Source of the DNA: Pseudoalteromonas rhizosphaerae
GTDB lineage: Bacteria; Pseudomonadota; Gammaproteobacteria; Enterobacterales; Alteromonadaceae
NCBI RefSeq assembly: GCF_902498845.1
Contig: NZ_CABVLM010000004.1
Span: 62,001 to 126,000 of the forward strand
Reading direction: 5' to 3'
DNA length: 64,000 bases
The position numbers were made by a program, and so were the translations under genes. Positions 12,601 through 18,204 of the stretch are shown here, in pieces. The notes under the pieces are model-generated. The model was given only the letters and a program-made list of their open reading frames with translations. It had not been told where the DNA came from and searched no databases. The stretch's first letter is position 1. Each line of letters begins with the position of its first letter.

Positions 12601-12828
12601 GCAAAGGTAGAAATAAAGGGAGAGTTACTTGAGGTGCCGCTTATGGTTATAAAAGCACACGATACCAAAGAGTTTGCAGGCCAATTGCTTGCTGATGATA
12701 TGGGCTGGCGAGTAGTTAACCCTGAACTTTCGGCAATAGAGATCACAGGTAATCATCTGTCAATCTTACAGCATCAGTTTGTTGCTGCAATCGTTGAACA
12801 AATTGCAAGTAAATATACACTTTATTAA
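664..12828 (+). CDS. Three-module terminal NRPS: docking-C-A-T-C-A-T-E-C-A-T-TE
   Basis: This protein of about 4054 residues finishes a nonribosomal peptide. Order with approximate residues: TubC-like docking domain (1-60); C1 (75-500, HHIVSDG near 212); A1 (545-1050, YTSGTTGRPKG near 692); T1 (GGHSLL near 1098); C2 (1165-1590, HHIASDA near 1292); A2 (core near 1780); T2 (GGDSIL near 2182); epimerase (HHLLIDG near 2372); C3 of the kind that follows an epimerase (HHLIMDG near 2855); A3 (core near 3343); T3 (GGHSLL near 3733); type I thioesterase (GHSFG near 3869, late His in GNHLSIL). Aligning pocket residues to GrsA by eye gives A1 DFWNIGMVH, the known Thr code; A2 DAWLLGNVV, one residue from a Leu code; and A3 DVESTGAIS, which I cannot assign, though Glu at 239 hints at a basic side chain. 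The predicted tail is Thr, D-Leu, X, released by hydrolysis or cyclisation. ATG 664 is preferred over GTG 661 because it overlaps the upstream stop. A Gln-rich run lies in C3. Confidence 0.95.
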   Translation: MENQLLEIEELIADALRAGVTLYEKQGALAFKQSNGFPSELKARIIEHKAAIIRYFQQHQSVVTLQSNMDVIAIAERDRCLPLSFAQQGLWFIEQLQGSQQYYMPAEFTLKGHIDVPLLRAAIKHIVGRHEILRSQFITDPQGIPYVQVTDTFITPFQWLDASTFPVTQRQSQIKAALIQHQAQPFDLSRDVLIRVLLVSDNEQHYLAFNMHHIVSDGASMQIFAQELQTIYTQLLQGNVELDSLPIQYADYAAWQRNTLTAEYFTAAINYWRTTLGDLEPLQSLPTDKVRSSVQKQSGLVYRQRLSRSFVEKIQQHAASQSVTPFMWLLSSFMLFIGRIKQTEQVLIGTPTQGREHPQLNDLIGLFVNTLVMHGVLPDELTFNAWLQQQKERILQSFEYRNMPFDKLVEGLNCQRDLSHHPLVQIFFTLTVDEQPTFQLPGVEIAEARSEAREHHSAVKCDLELNAVIDNQGLTVTWKFDEALYELATITHWADSFAVLLANIVAAPDTQISKLALLDEQQLQALTDAATSQQADSTSWDQSASIVSVFEQQAIRFADQLALVDEHEALTYKQLNERANLLARVLLSQGVEAQDMLPVSVTRNVNLVVTLLAVLKAGAAYVPIDPNYPRDRISYIVDDVQSNLVLCDNSSLGLFSQHNLTCINIDDCAIYTAINQISDTQNLELAICPSHLAYMIYTSGTTGRPKGVQIEHRQVIRLLCVQPSLFDFNEHDVWTLFHSFCFDFSVWEMYGALLFGGRLVIVDADTAKDSDAFANLLLDQHVSVLNQTPSAFYALQTAMLTKPSQRIQQSKIRYVIFGGEALQPVKLAPWAKRFSDCQLINMYGITETTVHVTFKRLHDADLVSGANNIGRPIPTTSCYVLDKYRQLLPVGAVGELYVGGDGVCRGYWRRDELNVERFVADTFSSANAAKKLYKTGDLVRQLATGELSYMGRIDDQVKVRGYRIELGEIENQLRGHPKLSSATVLLNTQQPTNPRITAFVIVKSDAVFAALTSEVQQFLRTTLPEFMLPTNVIAVLQMPLTVNGKIDKKALLELDQLQLKATADEPPGSDDEQAIAAAFEAILKVSNVGRQGHFFELGGHSLLASQLVSHLAQHAQLSITLADLFYAPQVHTLALAAARNKAANYTVASAVIPKVQSVTQLPVSFAQQRLWTIDQLQPGNVQYHMPANFELHGLLDVDTFQRVCDAIVQRHEVLRTFITVGKANLPQQVVQDTFPSVLKIIDASELNDEQQQRLWLKTLRDDSQTAFDLRCQLPLRIILVKLHAKHWKLRVNMHHIASDAHSLAILASEFEAFYQSFTSQTRLPEQLAQPLSIQYGDYAHWQRSQLHQQQLDKHQAFWLQQLQDAPPIHQIPLDKIRPKQLTSAGASYQIQLDKTTVSAIHRQCQQFDVSLFMWLHSAYAAFVARYSQCDDVVIGAPFSGRSQTQLTPLIGFFINTLPIRCQLREDMCFEGLLAQQKQLIVAVGQHQAMPFEKIVDALQLPRGMSQQSVFQLTFSLNPRLNTQFKLPNIQVTAIDEQPPQVKFDIELACSEDDDELRFSWAYNTALFTPQTIQTMATALCTLIRSFTADPQVAIQSATMLTDKQLHNCVLKGEQRLNKPVATVIDAFTAVAEQHAKTDTGIIEAASGQFASYQQIHQRSELLAKYLIQQGLQAEQPVVVSMQSGIDLIVSLLAIMRAGGCYVPVDPNYPASRIAYIINDCGAQWLITHTAFAALLEDNCGANSQLIYLDNEQFKHTLNLACNTLSQVQLPKIEAAQLAYVIYTSGTTGNPKGVMIPHQGLSNLCRWHQRAFAVDKSSIASQTANIAFDAASWEIWPYLSAGAKLVIVPRESLDNPQQLAQLLDEHHVSHCFLATPIAEIMLADHAFTPVTLRYLLVGGDKLKTCPSAAKPYCIINNYGPTETSVVATSAEVGKTTEELGMAPDIGYAIDNVELLIVDQQGQPVVPGMIGELYIAGAGLARGYLNRPELTAQRFIYLTTVAEQQLRAYKTGDLVRQLNNGRIAYIGRNDAQVKLRGYRIELSEIEYHLRAIAGVTDCVVSVSELAEGHKQLLAFIVTPQISDSLQAQFKRQSIASLKVKLPDHMIPGELIHVDEIPLTAHGKIDHLQLHKHLRTPSEQIVTQQLNQGPAAQQGSGLSSLLLTLYRQVLNQPMLQVDDDFFAAGGDSILSIQIASRARAQNISLSVADIFNFSTVAVLAEQLVHKQPQRKQVEPQQSFSGALPLLPIQHWFFEQQFVAADHWNQSLLLRVDKTVTVQHIKELTCALLAHHDSLRLVVDDKGLQKQLFIKQHLSAEHVCHFIDLAEHNDDWSQALEKVCEVQQGAFRFDGTALLQICHIKTPAQQSDNRLLIIAHHLLIDGVSWRILLEDINQALSAAKLQQNICFASRTANLYDISQFLIAQGKDEYDLKHWQALVAVASKPSFFRFVRQQEPIKKQLQQHTLTLPCAVTQQLLTTANRPYNTSIQTLLLAALQWSAVRHYDLDDHLIILEGHGRELLNNQLDSTRTLGWLTAMYPFRLFSNTQNIADLICDMKEQLASLSTKASRYGALRYYHPDEEIRQSLTITTQDHLFFNYLGQLDSTLQHDGLLADAPESAGRLHSQHNHAYYGLQLTAAIVNEHLTMHLEYDGARIAEADVASFMMHYQASIMTVLEHCMQDGIKRHTVSDFPLLLTMANHQLQHLLAPFKQSAIVDIYPLSALQEGMWFHSQRTGELSQQSAYYEQTTLLLEGALDIEAFEYAWHQLLDTHSILRTAFVASPVGPVQIVVDKYHVPLQVDLVTEAIMQQQQQQSILDEQAYITAIADQEYQQGIDLAAAPCMRLRLLALSDTKMAFIWTYHHLIMDGWSLPVLFSELLQHYQARLAGHGLSLKKDNYSDYIKYLQQQDKTTEQQFWQGYLANIDQATLLVEYIAQRKQGDDINTVSEQTLVLEPELCSQLVEFARQQGLTVNHLLQGAWGYWLSVCCNSDYALFGQTVSGRPSQLTNVEQRVGLYINTQAVLLTTSGEQSVLAYLKSVKQSLLAVSDYAYTPLTQVHNYSNIANGSPLFDALYVFENFPTDPLAEIANMPFKVLANDSKDLTHYPMTLVVGQAEQLSLTLSYQSALFNDPLASHCLAMLQQLLQAFVMTPEQPLSSLAIDLVDHQFTTGIDKLTEFSLPAKQVAAVSWDLATTLQQRFTQIVASYGESTALEYYNADNNLPVKTMSYNELDAAANRLANYLLTHTLGSDRALIIGICLSPGCDLIIAILASLKIGAAYVPIAPSLPLKRRQFIAADAELAVLLTCDQDWQGALPPTLNIDLHTCAAALALQPNYSPTVTYTPHDLCYVIYTSGTTGVPKGVMVEQHSVINYVHCLQKNYAITSQDNYLQFASCSFDVFAEEVFCTLLSGATLVMADQQKLLDTQYLAKLSQYSHLTLMSLPTAYWHQLAAAPVTLADQLRIITIGGEQMQAAMLQQWQAYYSDNIILINAYGPTEATISATLIEVTDYTGSEVPIGQPVAGLQLHILDKYLRAVPYYVNGQLYLSGKGLARGYLNDVKKTAAAFIIEPKSGVRLYKTGDKVRCTNTQEVMFLGRLDEQVKIRGYRVELPEIERHLLALPQINACAVVVRKDKSGNEQLVAFVDVGELERASEQLIRALVGVLPEYMVPKNVQFVDSLPCTNNGKIDRKQLSKTAQQLSSHNDFSYSAPITPLHKLLVEQFSQLLNIEQVGINDDFFMLGGHSLLAMRLVSQLSYQMQLTVSIDMLFRHRTVNALAEAIEQLQKSNAADFQPTTLVCLQAGEQGFQPVILVAGAGGLLMIYQALVNQLDQRIPVYGLQPDLIALEPDIINSLSLTAHHYCNALIEQGIDANIHLVGHSFGSFVIHQMAQQLVLRNKAPASLLVIDTPMPNSAVLELQDRQIAALLIANLSEFFQLNLTDDEQQLYCTLADEQQTKWLSKHLAAAGYQFSARQLLTLQCVYKAQLQAKVEIKGELLEVPLMVIKAHDTKEFAGQLLADDMGWRVVNPELSAIEITGNHLSILQHQFVAAIVEQIASKYTLY

Positions 12829-12885
12829 CAAGTGGGTGAAAAATGTTCTACAGTAAACCTCTACCTATAAAAGGACGGGAATGAA

Positions 12886-13839
12886 ATGGATCAGTTATTA
12901 GCAATAGATATGGATTTTTGCACTGACAATAGCGATTGCCGTGTGCATGATATGAGCGCTCAAAAGCAAAGTGGTTTGGCATGGGTTAAAGCCAATACTG
13001 ACTTAATAAATGATTGGGTAAATCAAGATGGTTTAGCGCTACTGAGAGGGCTAAATATTGTGAGTACTCACCAATTTAGTACTATTTTAGAAACTATTTT
13101 TGGTGAGCCTCTAAAGCAGTATGTTTATCGTTCATCGCCACGCACTGCGTTGAAGAATAATATTTATACCACCACAGAATACCATGCAGATCAGGTGATT
13201 TTACAACACAACGAAAATGCATATTCGAATAATTGGCCTAAGAGAATGGGGTTTTTCTGTGTGGTGCCAGCGACGACTGGGGGCAATACGCCCTTGGCCG
13301 ATAGTCGTGCGGTGTATAACCACATACCCATGCGGATCAGAGAAAAGTTTGAGCGGTTAGGTGTCATGTACGTGCGAAACTACGGCGATATTGATTTACC
13401 TTGGCAAGAAGTGTTTCAAACACAGAGTAAAAGTGATGTTGAACAGTATTGCCATGCAAACGACATACAGTTCGAATGGGTCGATGGCGATAAATTGCAA
13501 ACACGCCAATGCCGCCCTGCTGTTGTCACTCACCCTTCAAGTGGTGAAAAAGTCTGGTTTAATCAAGCCCATCTTTTTCATTGTTCAAGTATGGACAGTG
13601 CCGTGGTGCAATCAATGCGAAGTAGTATCGGTGAAGCAAATTTGCCCCGTAATGCGTACTTTGGTGACGGCACGGACATTGACCCACAAGACATAGCAGC
13701 AATCAATGATGTGTATCGTGGGCTTACATTCTCTTATCAATGGCAGCGTAATGATATTTTGTTGCTTGATAACATGCTGTACACCCATGGACGAGAAGCA
13801 TATAGCGGTCCTCGAAAAGTACTGGTTGGCATGGCTTAA
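12886..13839 (+). CDS. TauD/TfdA-family Fe(II)/2-oxoglutarate dioxygenase, SyrP-like
   Basis: This 317-residue protein matches the size and motifs of SyrP-type non-haem iron dioxygenases, which hydroxylate an amino acid or a carrier-bound residue in NRPS pathways. The proximal iron ligands are His108 and Glu110 (LQHNENAY). The distal ligand is His301 in YTHGREAY, followed by an Arg in SGPRKVL that should bind 2-oxoglutarate. It lies 57 bases after the NRPS on the same strand, with AAGGACGGG before ATG 12886; the ATG at 12881 leads into an early stop. The likely role is beta-hydroxylation of one residue of the peptide, but which residue is unknown. SyrP relatives often act on Asp, which is not among the residues I predict from the visible modules, so the substrate may come from an upstream module. 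Confidence 0.85.
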   Translation: MDQLLAIDMDFCTDNSDCRVHDMSAQKQSGLAWVKANTDLINDWVNQDGLALLRGLNIVSTHQFSTILETIFGEPLKQYVYRSSPRTALKNNIYTTTEYHADQVILQHNENAYSNNWPKRMGFFCVVPATTGGNTPLADSRAVYNHIPMRIREKFERLGVMYVRNYGDIDLPWQEVFQTQSKSDVEQYCHANDIQFEWVDGDKLQTRQCRPAVVTHPSSGEKVWFNQAHLFHCSSMDSAVVQSMRSSIGEANLPRNAYFGDGTDIDPQDIAAINDVYRGLTFSYQWQRNDILLLDNMLYTHGREAYSGPRKVLVGMA

Positions 13840-13935
13840 CTGTTTGTTATTACAATAAGTTTACTAAGACTATTTTCACTTTGTTAGCAGTGATGATTTT
13901 GGCAAAGAGATGTGGCTATTTACAGGAGAAGAATA

Positions 13936-15303
13936 ATGAAATGGCTTATGCATGTAAAGTTTAAAATCATGATTGTCTGCTTATTAAGTTTGATTTTAGC
14001 GTCTTGTTTGCAAAAAAAGAGTGTAGCAAAAAATGTCACTATCACAGCGGCTCAGATAGAAATGATTGCTGCAACAGTGCAAGAATATTGTGACACTTTA
14101 GTCTTTTTTGGCACTGTGTATATTACTTCTGCTGATGCGGTTGTATACGAGGCTAATTGTGGACCGCAAAATATGCAATATGATATTGCAAATACTACAG
14201 AGTCAAAATACCGAATTGGTTCTAACACTAAAGCATTTGCGGCAACCATGTTAATGAAAATGCTCAAAGGAAAAGATTTAAGAACACAGACTATAGGTGA
14301 CTATCTACCTTGGTTTCCTAAAAATCAATGTGCGGATGTGTCATTGCACAATTTATTGACTATGTCTTCAGGCATTAATAATTACAGTGATAATGAAGAC
14401 GTTTATGATAATTATGGTTGGCGGCCGTTTCTTTATGATCAAACGCTAAATTTAAATGGGCCTGAAGATTTCAGTAATCGTTTTTGTACTTGTACAGAAC
14501 AAGATGAAAAACCGACATTTACTCCGGGCTCTAAGTATCAATATAGTAATTGTAATTATTATTTAGTCGGCAATATTATTGAGCAAATAGCTGCGGGTAG
14601 CCAAGGCGATATTGACCGTAACTTTTGGTTCGAAAACCTCCTTAAAGAACAGATATTAGATCCCATTAATATGAACGATAGTGGTTCATTTAGCGCCATT
14701 GGCGTGTATAAAAATATGACCACAGGCTATATCTCAAATCAAAACCCATATTTACCACTAGCCAATGGCAGACCGCCATTAGTCGGCGGTCCTGCGCCAT
14801 ACGAGAATATTTTAAAGAATCCTTATAGCAATCCATTGGTACTTTATTCTGCTGGTGATATGTACTCAACAGTGACTGATATGCATAAGTGGGATCAGGC
14901 ATTATACACAAGTAAAATTTTAGATGAGGCACAAAAATTAGTGGCATTTGCACCTTATTCTAATACCGGTAACAGCACGCAATGCGAATACTATGGCTAT
15001 GGTTGGTTTGTTACATTTATTGACCCTTTACAGTTTGGCAAAGTTGCCGATTGTCCCTCTGATCCTGCTGATGCAAACCTGCGACAGTATGAAAAATTTT
15101 TACAGTACTCAGGTAGTTACCCTTATTCGTGGGTGACAAGCTTTAACCGTTTAGTGGAACGGGATCAATCAGTGATGGTCTTTAGTAATTACGTTAAAAC
15201 AGGATTCGAGTCGGACTGCATTGCAAGTGAGATCAGAAATATAATTTTTTACAGTGATAAGCACCGAGAAGATAAGTGCCAAGCGATATTAATTGATGCG
15301 TAA
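13936..15303 (+). CDS. Serine beta-lactamase-fold hydrolase (peptidase S12 family), lipoprotein
   Basis: This protein of about 455 residues has a lipoprotein signal ending in the lipobox LASC, so it should be membrane-anchored outside the cytoplasm. The family motifs are visible: SxxK as SNTK near residue 94 and YxN as YSN near 201. The family (PF00144) includes class C beta-lactamases, esterases and D-stereospecific peptidases. ATG 13936 is chosen because it has GGAGAAG just upstream; the in-frame GTG at 13912 would put a basic stretch before the signal peptide. Since the neighbouring NRPS contains an epimerase domain, a plausible role is a D-residue-specific peptidase for self-protection or maturation of the product. 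That role is inference; a generic esterase or PBP-like enzyme is equally compatible with the motifs. Confidence 0.85.
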   Translation: MKWLMHVKFKIMIVCLLSLILASCLQKKSVAKNVTITAAQIEMIAATVQEYCDTLVFFGTVYITSADAVVYEANCGPQNMQYDIANTTESKYRIGSNTKAFAATMLMKMLKGKDLRTQTIGDYLPWFPKNQCADVSLHNLLTMSSGINNYSDNEDVYDNYGWRPFLYDQTLNLNGPEDFSNRFCTCTEQDEKPTFTPGSKYQYSNCNYYLVGNIIEQIAAGSQGDIDRNFWFENLLKEQILDPINMNDSGSFSAIGVYKNMTTGYISNQNPYLPLANGRPPLVGGPAPYENILKNPYSNPLVLYSAGDMYSTVTDMHKWDQALYTSKILDEAQKLVAFAPYSNTGNSTQCEYYGYGWFVTFIDPLQFGKVADCPSDPADANLRQYEKFLQYSGSYPYSWVTSFNRLVERDQSVMVFSNYVKTGFESDCIASEIRNIIFYSDKHREDKCQAILIDA

Positions 15304-15430
15304 AGTTGTGTCGATGAATTGGTGAATGTCAAAAGAATTGAATTGATTAGTTTCTTGTACTGGCAGTGGGCTAAGTACTAATAAAGTTGGAACCAAACCT
15401 GAACAAGGAGTGGTTGTAGTCCAATTACTG

Positions 15431-15485
15431 TTTGCATGTTTATGCAAAGTATTACTTTTCTTTTCATATTCATGAAAAGAAAAGT
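15431..15485. repeat. Two adjacent perfect hairpins upstream of the DUF697-like gene
   Basis: The first inverted repeat has 7-bp arms (TTTGCAT / ATGCAAA) around GTTT at 15431-15448. The second has 14-bp arms (ACTTTTCTTTTCAT and its exact complement) around ATTC at 15454-15485. Neither has a clear T run after it on the plus strand, so a simple plus-strand terminator is not obvious. They lie between the serine hydrolase stop and ATG 15575 and may affect read-through or mRNA stability. Confidence 0.6.
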
Positions 15486-15574
15486 GAAAAAGGGCAAGTT
15501 ACTGACTAAAGTTTTACTAGAGCAGTAATTTGGTGGGTTCAACAACTGTTAATTTAATTCATAGAGGAAAAAAT

Positions 15575-16132
15575 ATGACAGCGGCAAAAACAGCGAAGGA
15601 CGAAAAGGCGAATACTGACACCGTTTCTGAGCAACAAGCAGATCTCGTTGAAGCAGAAAATCGAGTTGCTGTAGCGCAGATCATCGTCGATAAGTATAGC
15701 AAATGGTCATTTGGCAGCGGACTTATTCCAATTCCAGTGGTTGATTTGGTAGCTTTGACAGGTATTCAAATAAAAATGATTGATGAGATTGCTAAGGTAT
15801 ATGGCCAATCCTATAGTGAGAATAAGCTGCGAGGCACTATTAGTGCGGTAATTGGTGGCTCTTTTCCACAGACATTGGGAGGGGCTGGCTTGAGTAGTTT
15901 CCTTAAAGCTATACCTATCATTGGAACGCTTAGTTCCATTGCATTTATGCCAGTGATCTCGGCGGCATCTTCGCATGCAGTCGGTTCTACGTTTATTCGA
16001 CACTTTGAAAATGGCGGTACATTGATAGACCTTAATTTAGCGAGTATTAAAGGTGATATCTCTGAGATCGCAGCGAAGTATCGTAAAGACAAAGGTGATG
16101 CAAGTGCTCAACAAAGCCAAGCTGCAGTGTAA
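15575..16132 (+). CDS. YcjF/DUF697-like membrane-associated protein
   Basis: This is a protein of about 185 residues. After a charged N-terminal segment (to about residue 35) it has IVDKYSKWSFGSGLIPIPVVDL, alternating hydrophobic and Gly-rich stretches, and PIIGTLSSIAFMPVISAASSHAVG. The pattern resembles the DUF697/YcjF family, whose members have two hydrophobic helices and often accompany GTPases or stress loci; their biochemical function is not known. ATG 15575 has GAGGAAAA directly upstream, so the longer frame from 15530 is not used. It sits between the NRPS tailoring genes and the exporter, so it may be a passenger or an accessory to export. The family call is from memory of the sequence pattern only. 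Confidence 0.6.
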   Translation: MTAAKTAKDEKANTDTVSEQQADLVEAENRVAVAQIIVDKYSKWSFGSGLIPIPVVDLVALTGIQIKMIDEIAKVYGQSYSENKLRGTISAVIGGSFPQTLGGAGLSSFLKAIPIIGTLSSIAFMPVISAASSHAVGSTFIRHFENGGTLIDLNLASIKGDISEIAAKYRKDKGDASAQQSQAAV

Positions 16133-16152
16133 GTAGAATGAGCTAAACCCTA

Positions 16153-16184
16153 AATAAACCAGCAGTTATTGCTGGTTTATTTAT
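16153..16184 (+). terminator. Rho-independent terminator after the DUF697-like gene
   Basis: The arms AATAAACCAGCA and TGCTGGTTTATT form a perfect 12-bp stem with a 5-base loop, followed by a T-rich stretch. It lies 20 bases after the stop at 16132 and separates that gene from the small membrane gene and the exporter. Confidence 0.75.
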
Positions 16185-16219
16185 CAATTGATTACAGCTT
16201 AACTGAAAAGGAATTAATA

Positions 16220-16393
16220 ATGATCGTCATTTTATATTTAGGATTATGTTTATTGTGTTGTTACTGGGGGCGAAACACTTTTGCAGGCCCGGTAGGCTTT
16301 TTTTTGCTGTCGCTGATGCTGACACCTTTTGTCGGTTTATTAATATTAATTTTTGCGCACAAAAAAGATACAACACATAGCCAAGATACATAA
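16220..16393 (+). CDS. Small membrane protein, 57 residues, function unknown
   Basis: The protein has two hydrophobic segments, roughly residues 2-18 and 23-46, separated by a short WGRNTFAGP loop. The C-terminal tail is short and polar (HKKDTTHSQDT). ATG 16220 has AAGGAATTA upstream; the longer frame from 16169 starts inside the preceding terminator and is rejected. I do not recognise the family. It lies between a terminator and the ABC exporter on the same strand. It could be an exporter accessory peptide, but nothing in the sequence shows that. Confidence 0.6.
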   Translation: MIVILYLGLCLLCCYWGRNTFAGPVGFFLLSLMLTPFVGLLILIFAHKKDTTHSQDT

Positions 16394-16500
16394 CAAGTAA
16401 TACACCGACATGGATAACAACGTTTAACGCTCAATTAGTTATATAGCTTAGTTAAACCACTGGTTTTAAAGCAGTGGTAATATTATTCAGCTGTACGTTA

Positions 16501-18204
16501 ATGAGTGTTGATAAAGACCATCAAAAAACAATAAAAGATTCTAAAATGGTATTATACGATTTAATTAGTCGAAACATCACAGTTAAAAAAAGAACTTTTG
16601 CTGCGCTAGGTTGTATTTCCGGATTAGCAAATGCCCTCGTTTTAGCGCTAATAAATAATGTTGCGGAAAATATTGCTGATATTCACCGCGAAAATCATAT
16701 TCTTTATTATCTCGCTTTATTTTCGTTAACCATTGCTATTTATGGTCTCACCCAACATAGATTAATGACTAAAGCTGCAAAAATGGTTGAACAAGCCATA
16801 GATGGGTTACGTGTCGAGTTGTTTGAATGTGTTCGTCATACTGAACTGGCGACCTTAGAGAAGATTGGTAAAGAGAAAATTTTTACTACGCTAAGCAAAG
16901 AATTACAGACTATTTCTCAGTCTGCGCAACTGTTTGTGATTATAGGTCAGTCAATTAGCTTAGTTTTTTTTACATCTATGTATATTGCATATCACTCCTT
17001 TGTGGCTTTCATTGTGTTGGCCGTATTGATTATGCTTGGCGGCAGCATTCACCGGCTTCGGGCAGACGAAATACAAAAGAATATGCAGCAGTCATTTGAG
17101 AGCGAAAACAAATTAATTCAACGCTTGTCTGATTTACTCGATGGCTTTAAAGAAGTAAAGCTAAGTGTTCCAAGAGCGGATGATCTTGAATATGAGTTTG
17201 CAATGGACTCAGCGCGCGCTAAACGCTCTAAGACGAAAACACAAACTTTGTTTGCCAGCGATTTTATTTTATCGCAAATCAGTTTTTTTGCGGCAACTGG
17301 GGCTATGGTTTTTATTGTACCGGTGTTATCGCATGTCTACACCGATGTGGTTATTAAAGTTACCACAGCTTCGCTGTTTTTAATTGGCCCAATCACCAGT
17401 ATTGTCGGCGGTATTCCTATTTTTACCGCTGCCAGTGAAGCTGGACAAAATGTGTTAGCGTTGGAAAAGGAGTTACAGTCTGAACAGGAAAAAACTCAAC
17501 ATACTAAATCGGCTCATGCTGAGCTCGCAACATTTGAGCAGATACAACTAAGTGGTGCATATTATCAGCATAATCGTGCACCTGGTGAACATGCCTTTGT
17601 AGTTGGTCCCATTGATTTTCAGCTGCAGCGAGGCAAAATTACTTTTATTACTGGGGGCAATGGCAGTGGAAAAACTACCTTTATTCGTATGCTCACAGGT
17701 TTATATGAGTTACAGGCTGGAAAAATACTCCTTGATGGTCAACAGCTCAGTGAAACTTCGCTGCAAGGTTATCGTAGCTTGTTTACAGCGGTATTTTCTG
17801 ACTTTCACTTATTTAAACAGCTGTATGGTATTCACGATACAAAACAACAAGAAATTGATGAGTGGTTGGCATTTTTAGAAATGAACACCAAAGTGAGTAT
17901 CGTCGATGGTCAATTTAGCACTGTTGACTTATCGTCAGGACAGCGAAAGCGCTTAGCATTATTGAGTACAATTTTAGAAAATCGACCTGTATATATTTTT
18001 GATGAATGGGCTGCCGATCAAGATCCTATCTTTAGGCGTAAATTCTACGAGCAAGTATTACCACGACTCAAAGCAAGAGGAAATACAGTGATTGCAATTA
18101 CCCATGATGATACATACTTTCATTTAGCTGATGCCCATTTAAAAATGGTGGAAGGGCAGTTAACCGATAATAACGATATTGTAAGCAATGGGGTCTCATC
18201 ATGA
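16501..18204 (+). CDS. Cyclic-peptide-type ABC exporter (fused membrane and ATPase domains, PvdE/SyrD-like)
   Basis: This half-transporter of about 567 residues has an N-terminal membrane domain (residues 1-320) and a C-terminal ATPase. The Walker A motif is GGNGSGKT near residue 385. The signature is LSSGQ near 477 instead of the usual LSGGQ. Walker B runs into VYIFDEWAADQDP near 500; the DEWAADQDP form is typical of the PvdE/SyrD family that moves nonribosomal peptides across the inner membrane. The position after the NRPS genes fits product export to the periplasm, where the lipoprotein hydrolase would meet the product. The start is uncertain: ATG 16501 and ATG 16546 both lack a strong ribosome-binding site. 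Its TGA overlaps the next ATG (ATGA), so translation is coupled to the SPFH gene. Confidence 0.9.
   Translation: MSVDKDHQKTIKDSKMVLYDLISRNITVKKRTFAALGCISGLANALVLALINNVAENIADIHRENHILYYLALFSLTIAIYGLTQHRLMTKAAKMVEQAIDGLRVELFECVRHTELATLEKIGKEKIFTTLSKELQTISQSAQLFVIIGQSISLVFFTSMYIAYHSFVAFIVLAVLIMLGGSIHRLRADEIQKNMQQSFESENKLIQRLSDLLDGFKEVKLSVPRADDLEYEFAMDSARAKRSKTKTQTLFASDFILSQISFFAATGAMVFIVPVLSHVYTDVVIKVTTASLFLIGPITSIVGGIPIFTAASEAGQNVLALEKELQSEQEKTQHTKSAHAELATFEQIQLSGAYYQHNRAPGEHAFVVGPIDFQLQRGKITFITGGNGSGKTTFIRMLTGLYELQAGKILLDGQQLSETSLQGYRSLFTAVFSDFHLFKQLYGIHDTKQQEIDEWLAFLEMNTKVSIVDGQFSTVDLSSGQRKRLALLSTILENRPVYIFDEWAADQDPIFRRKFYEQVLPRLKARGNTVIAITHDDTYFHLADAHLKMVEGQLTDNNDIVSNGVSS

Noticed and set aside
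13361..13696. Second plus-strand frame inside the dioxygenase gene
   Set aside because: It is a shifted reading of the dioxygenase, without a ribosome-binding site or recognisable motifs.
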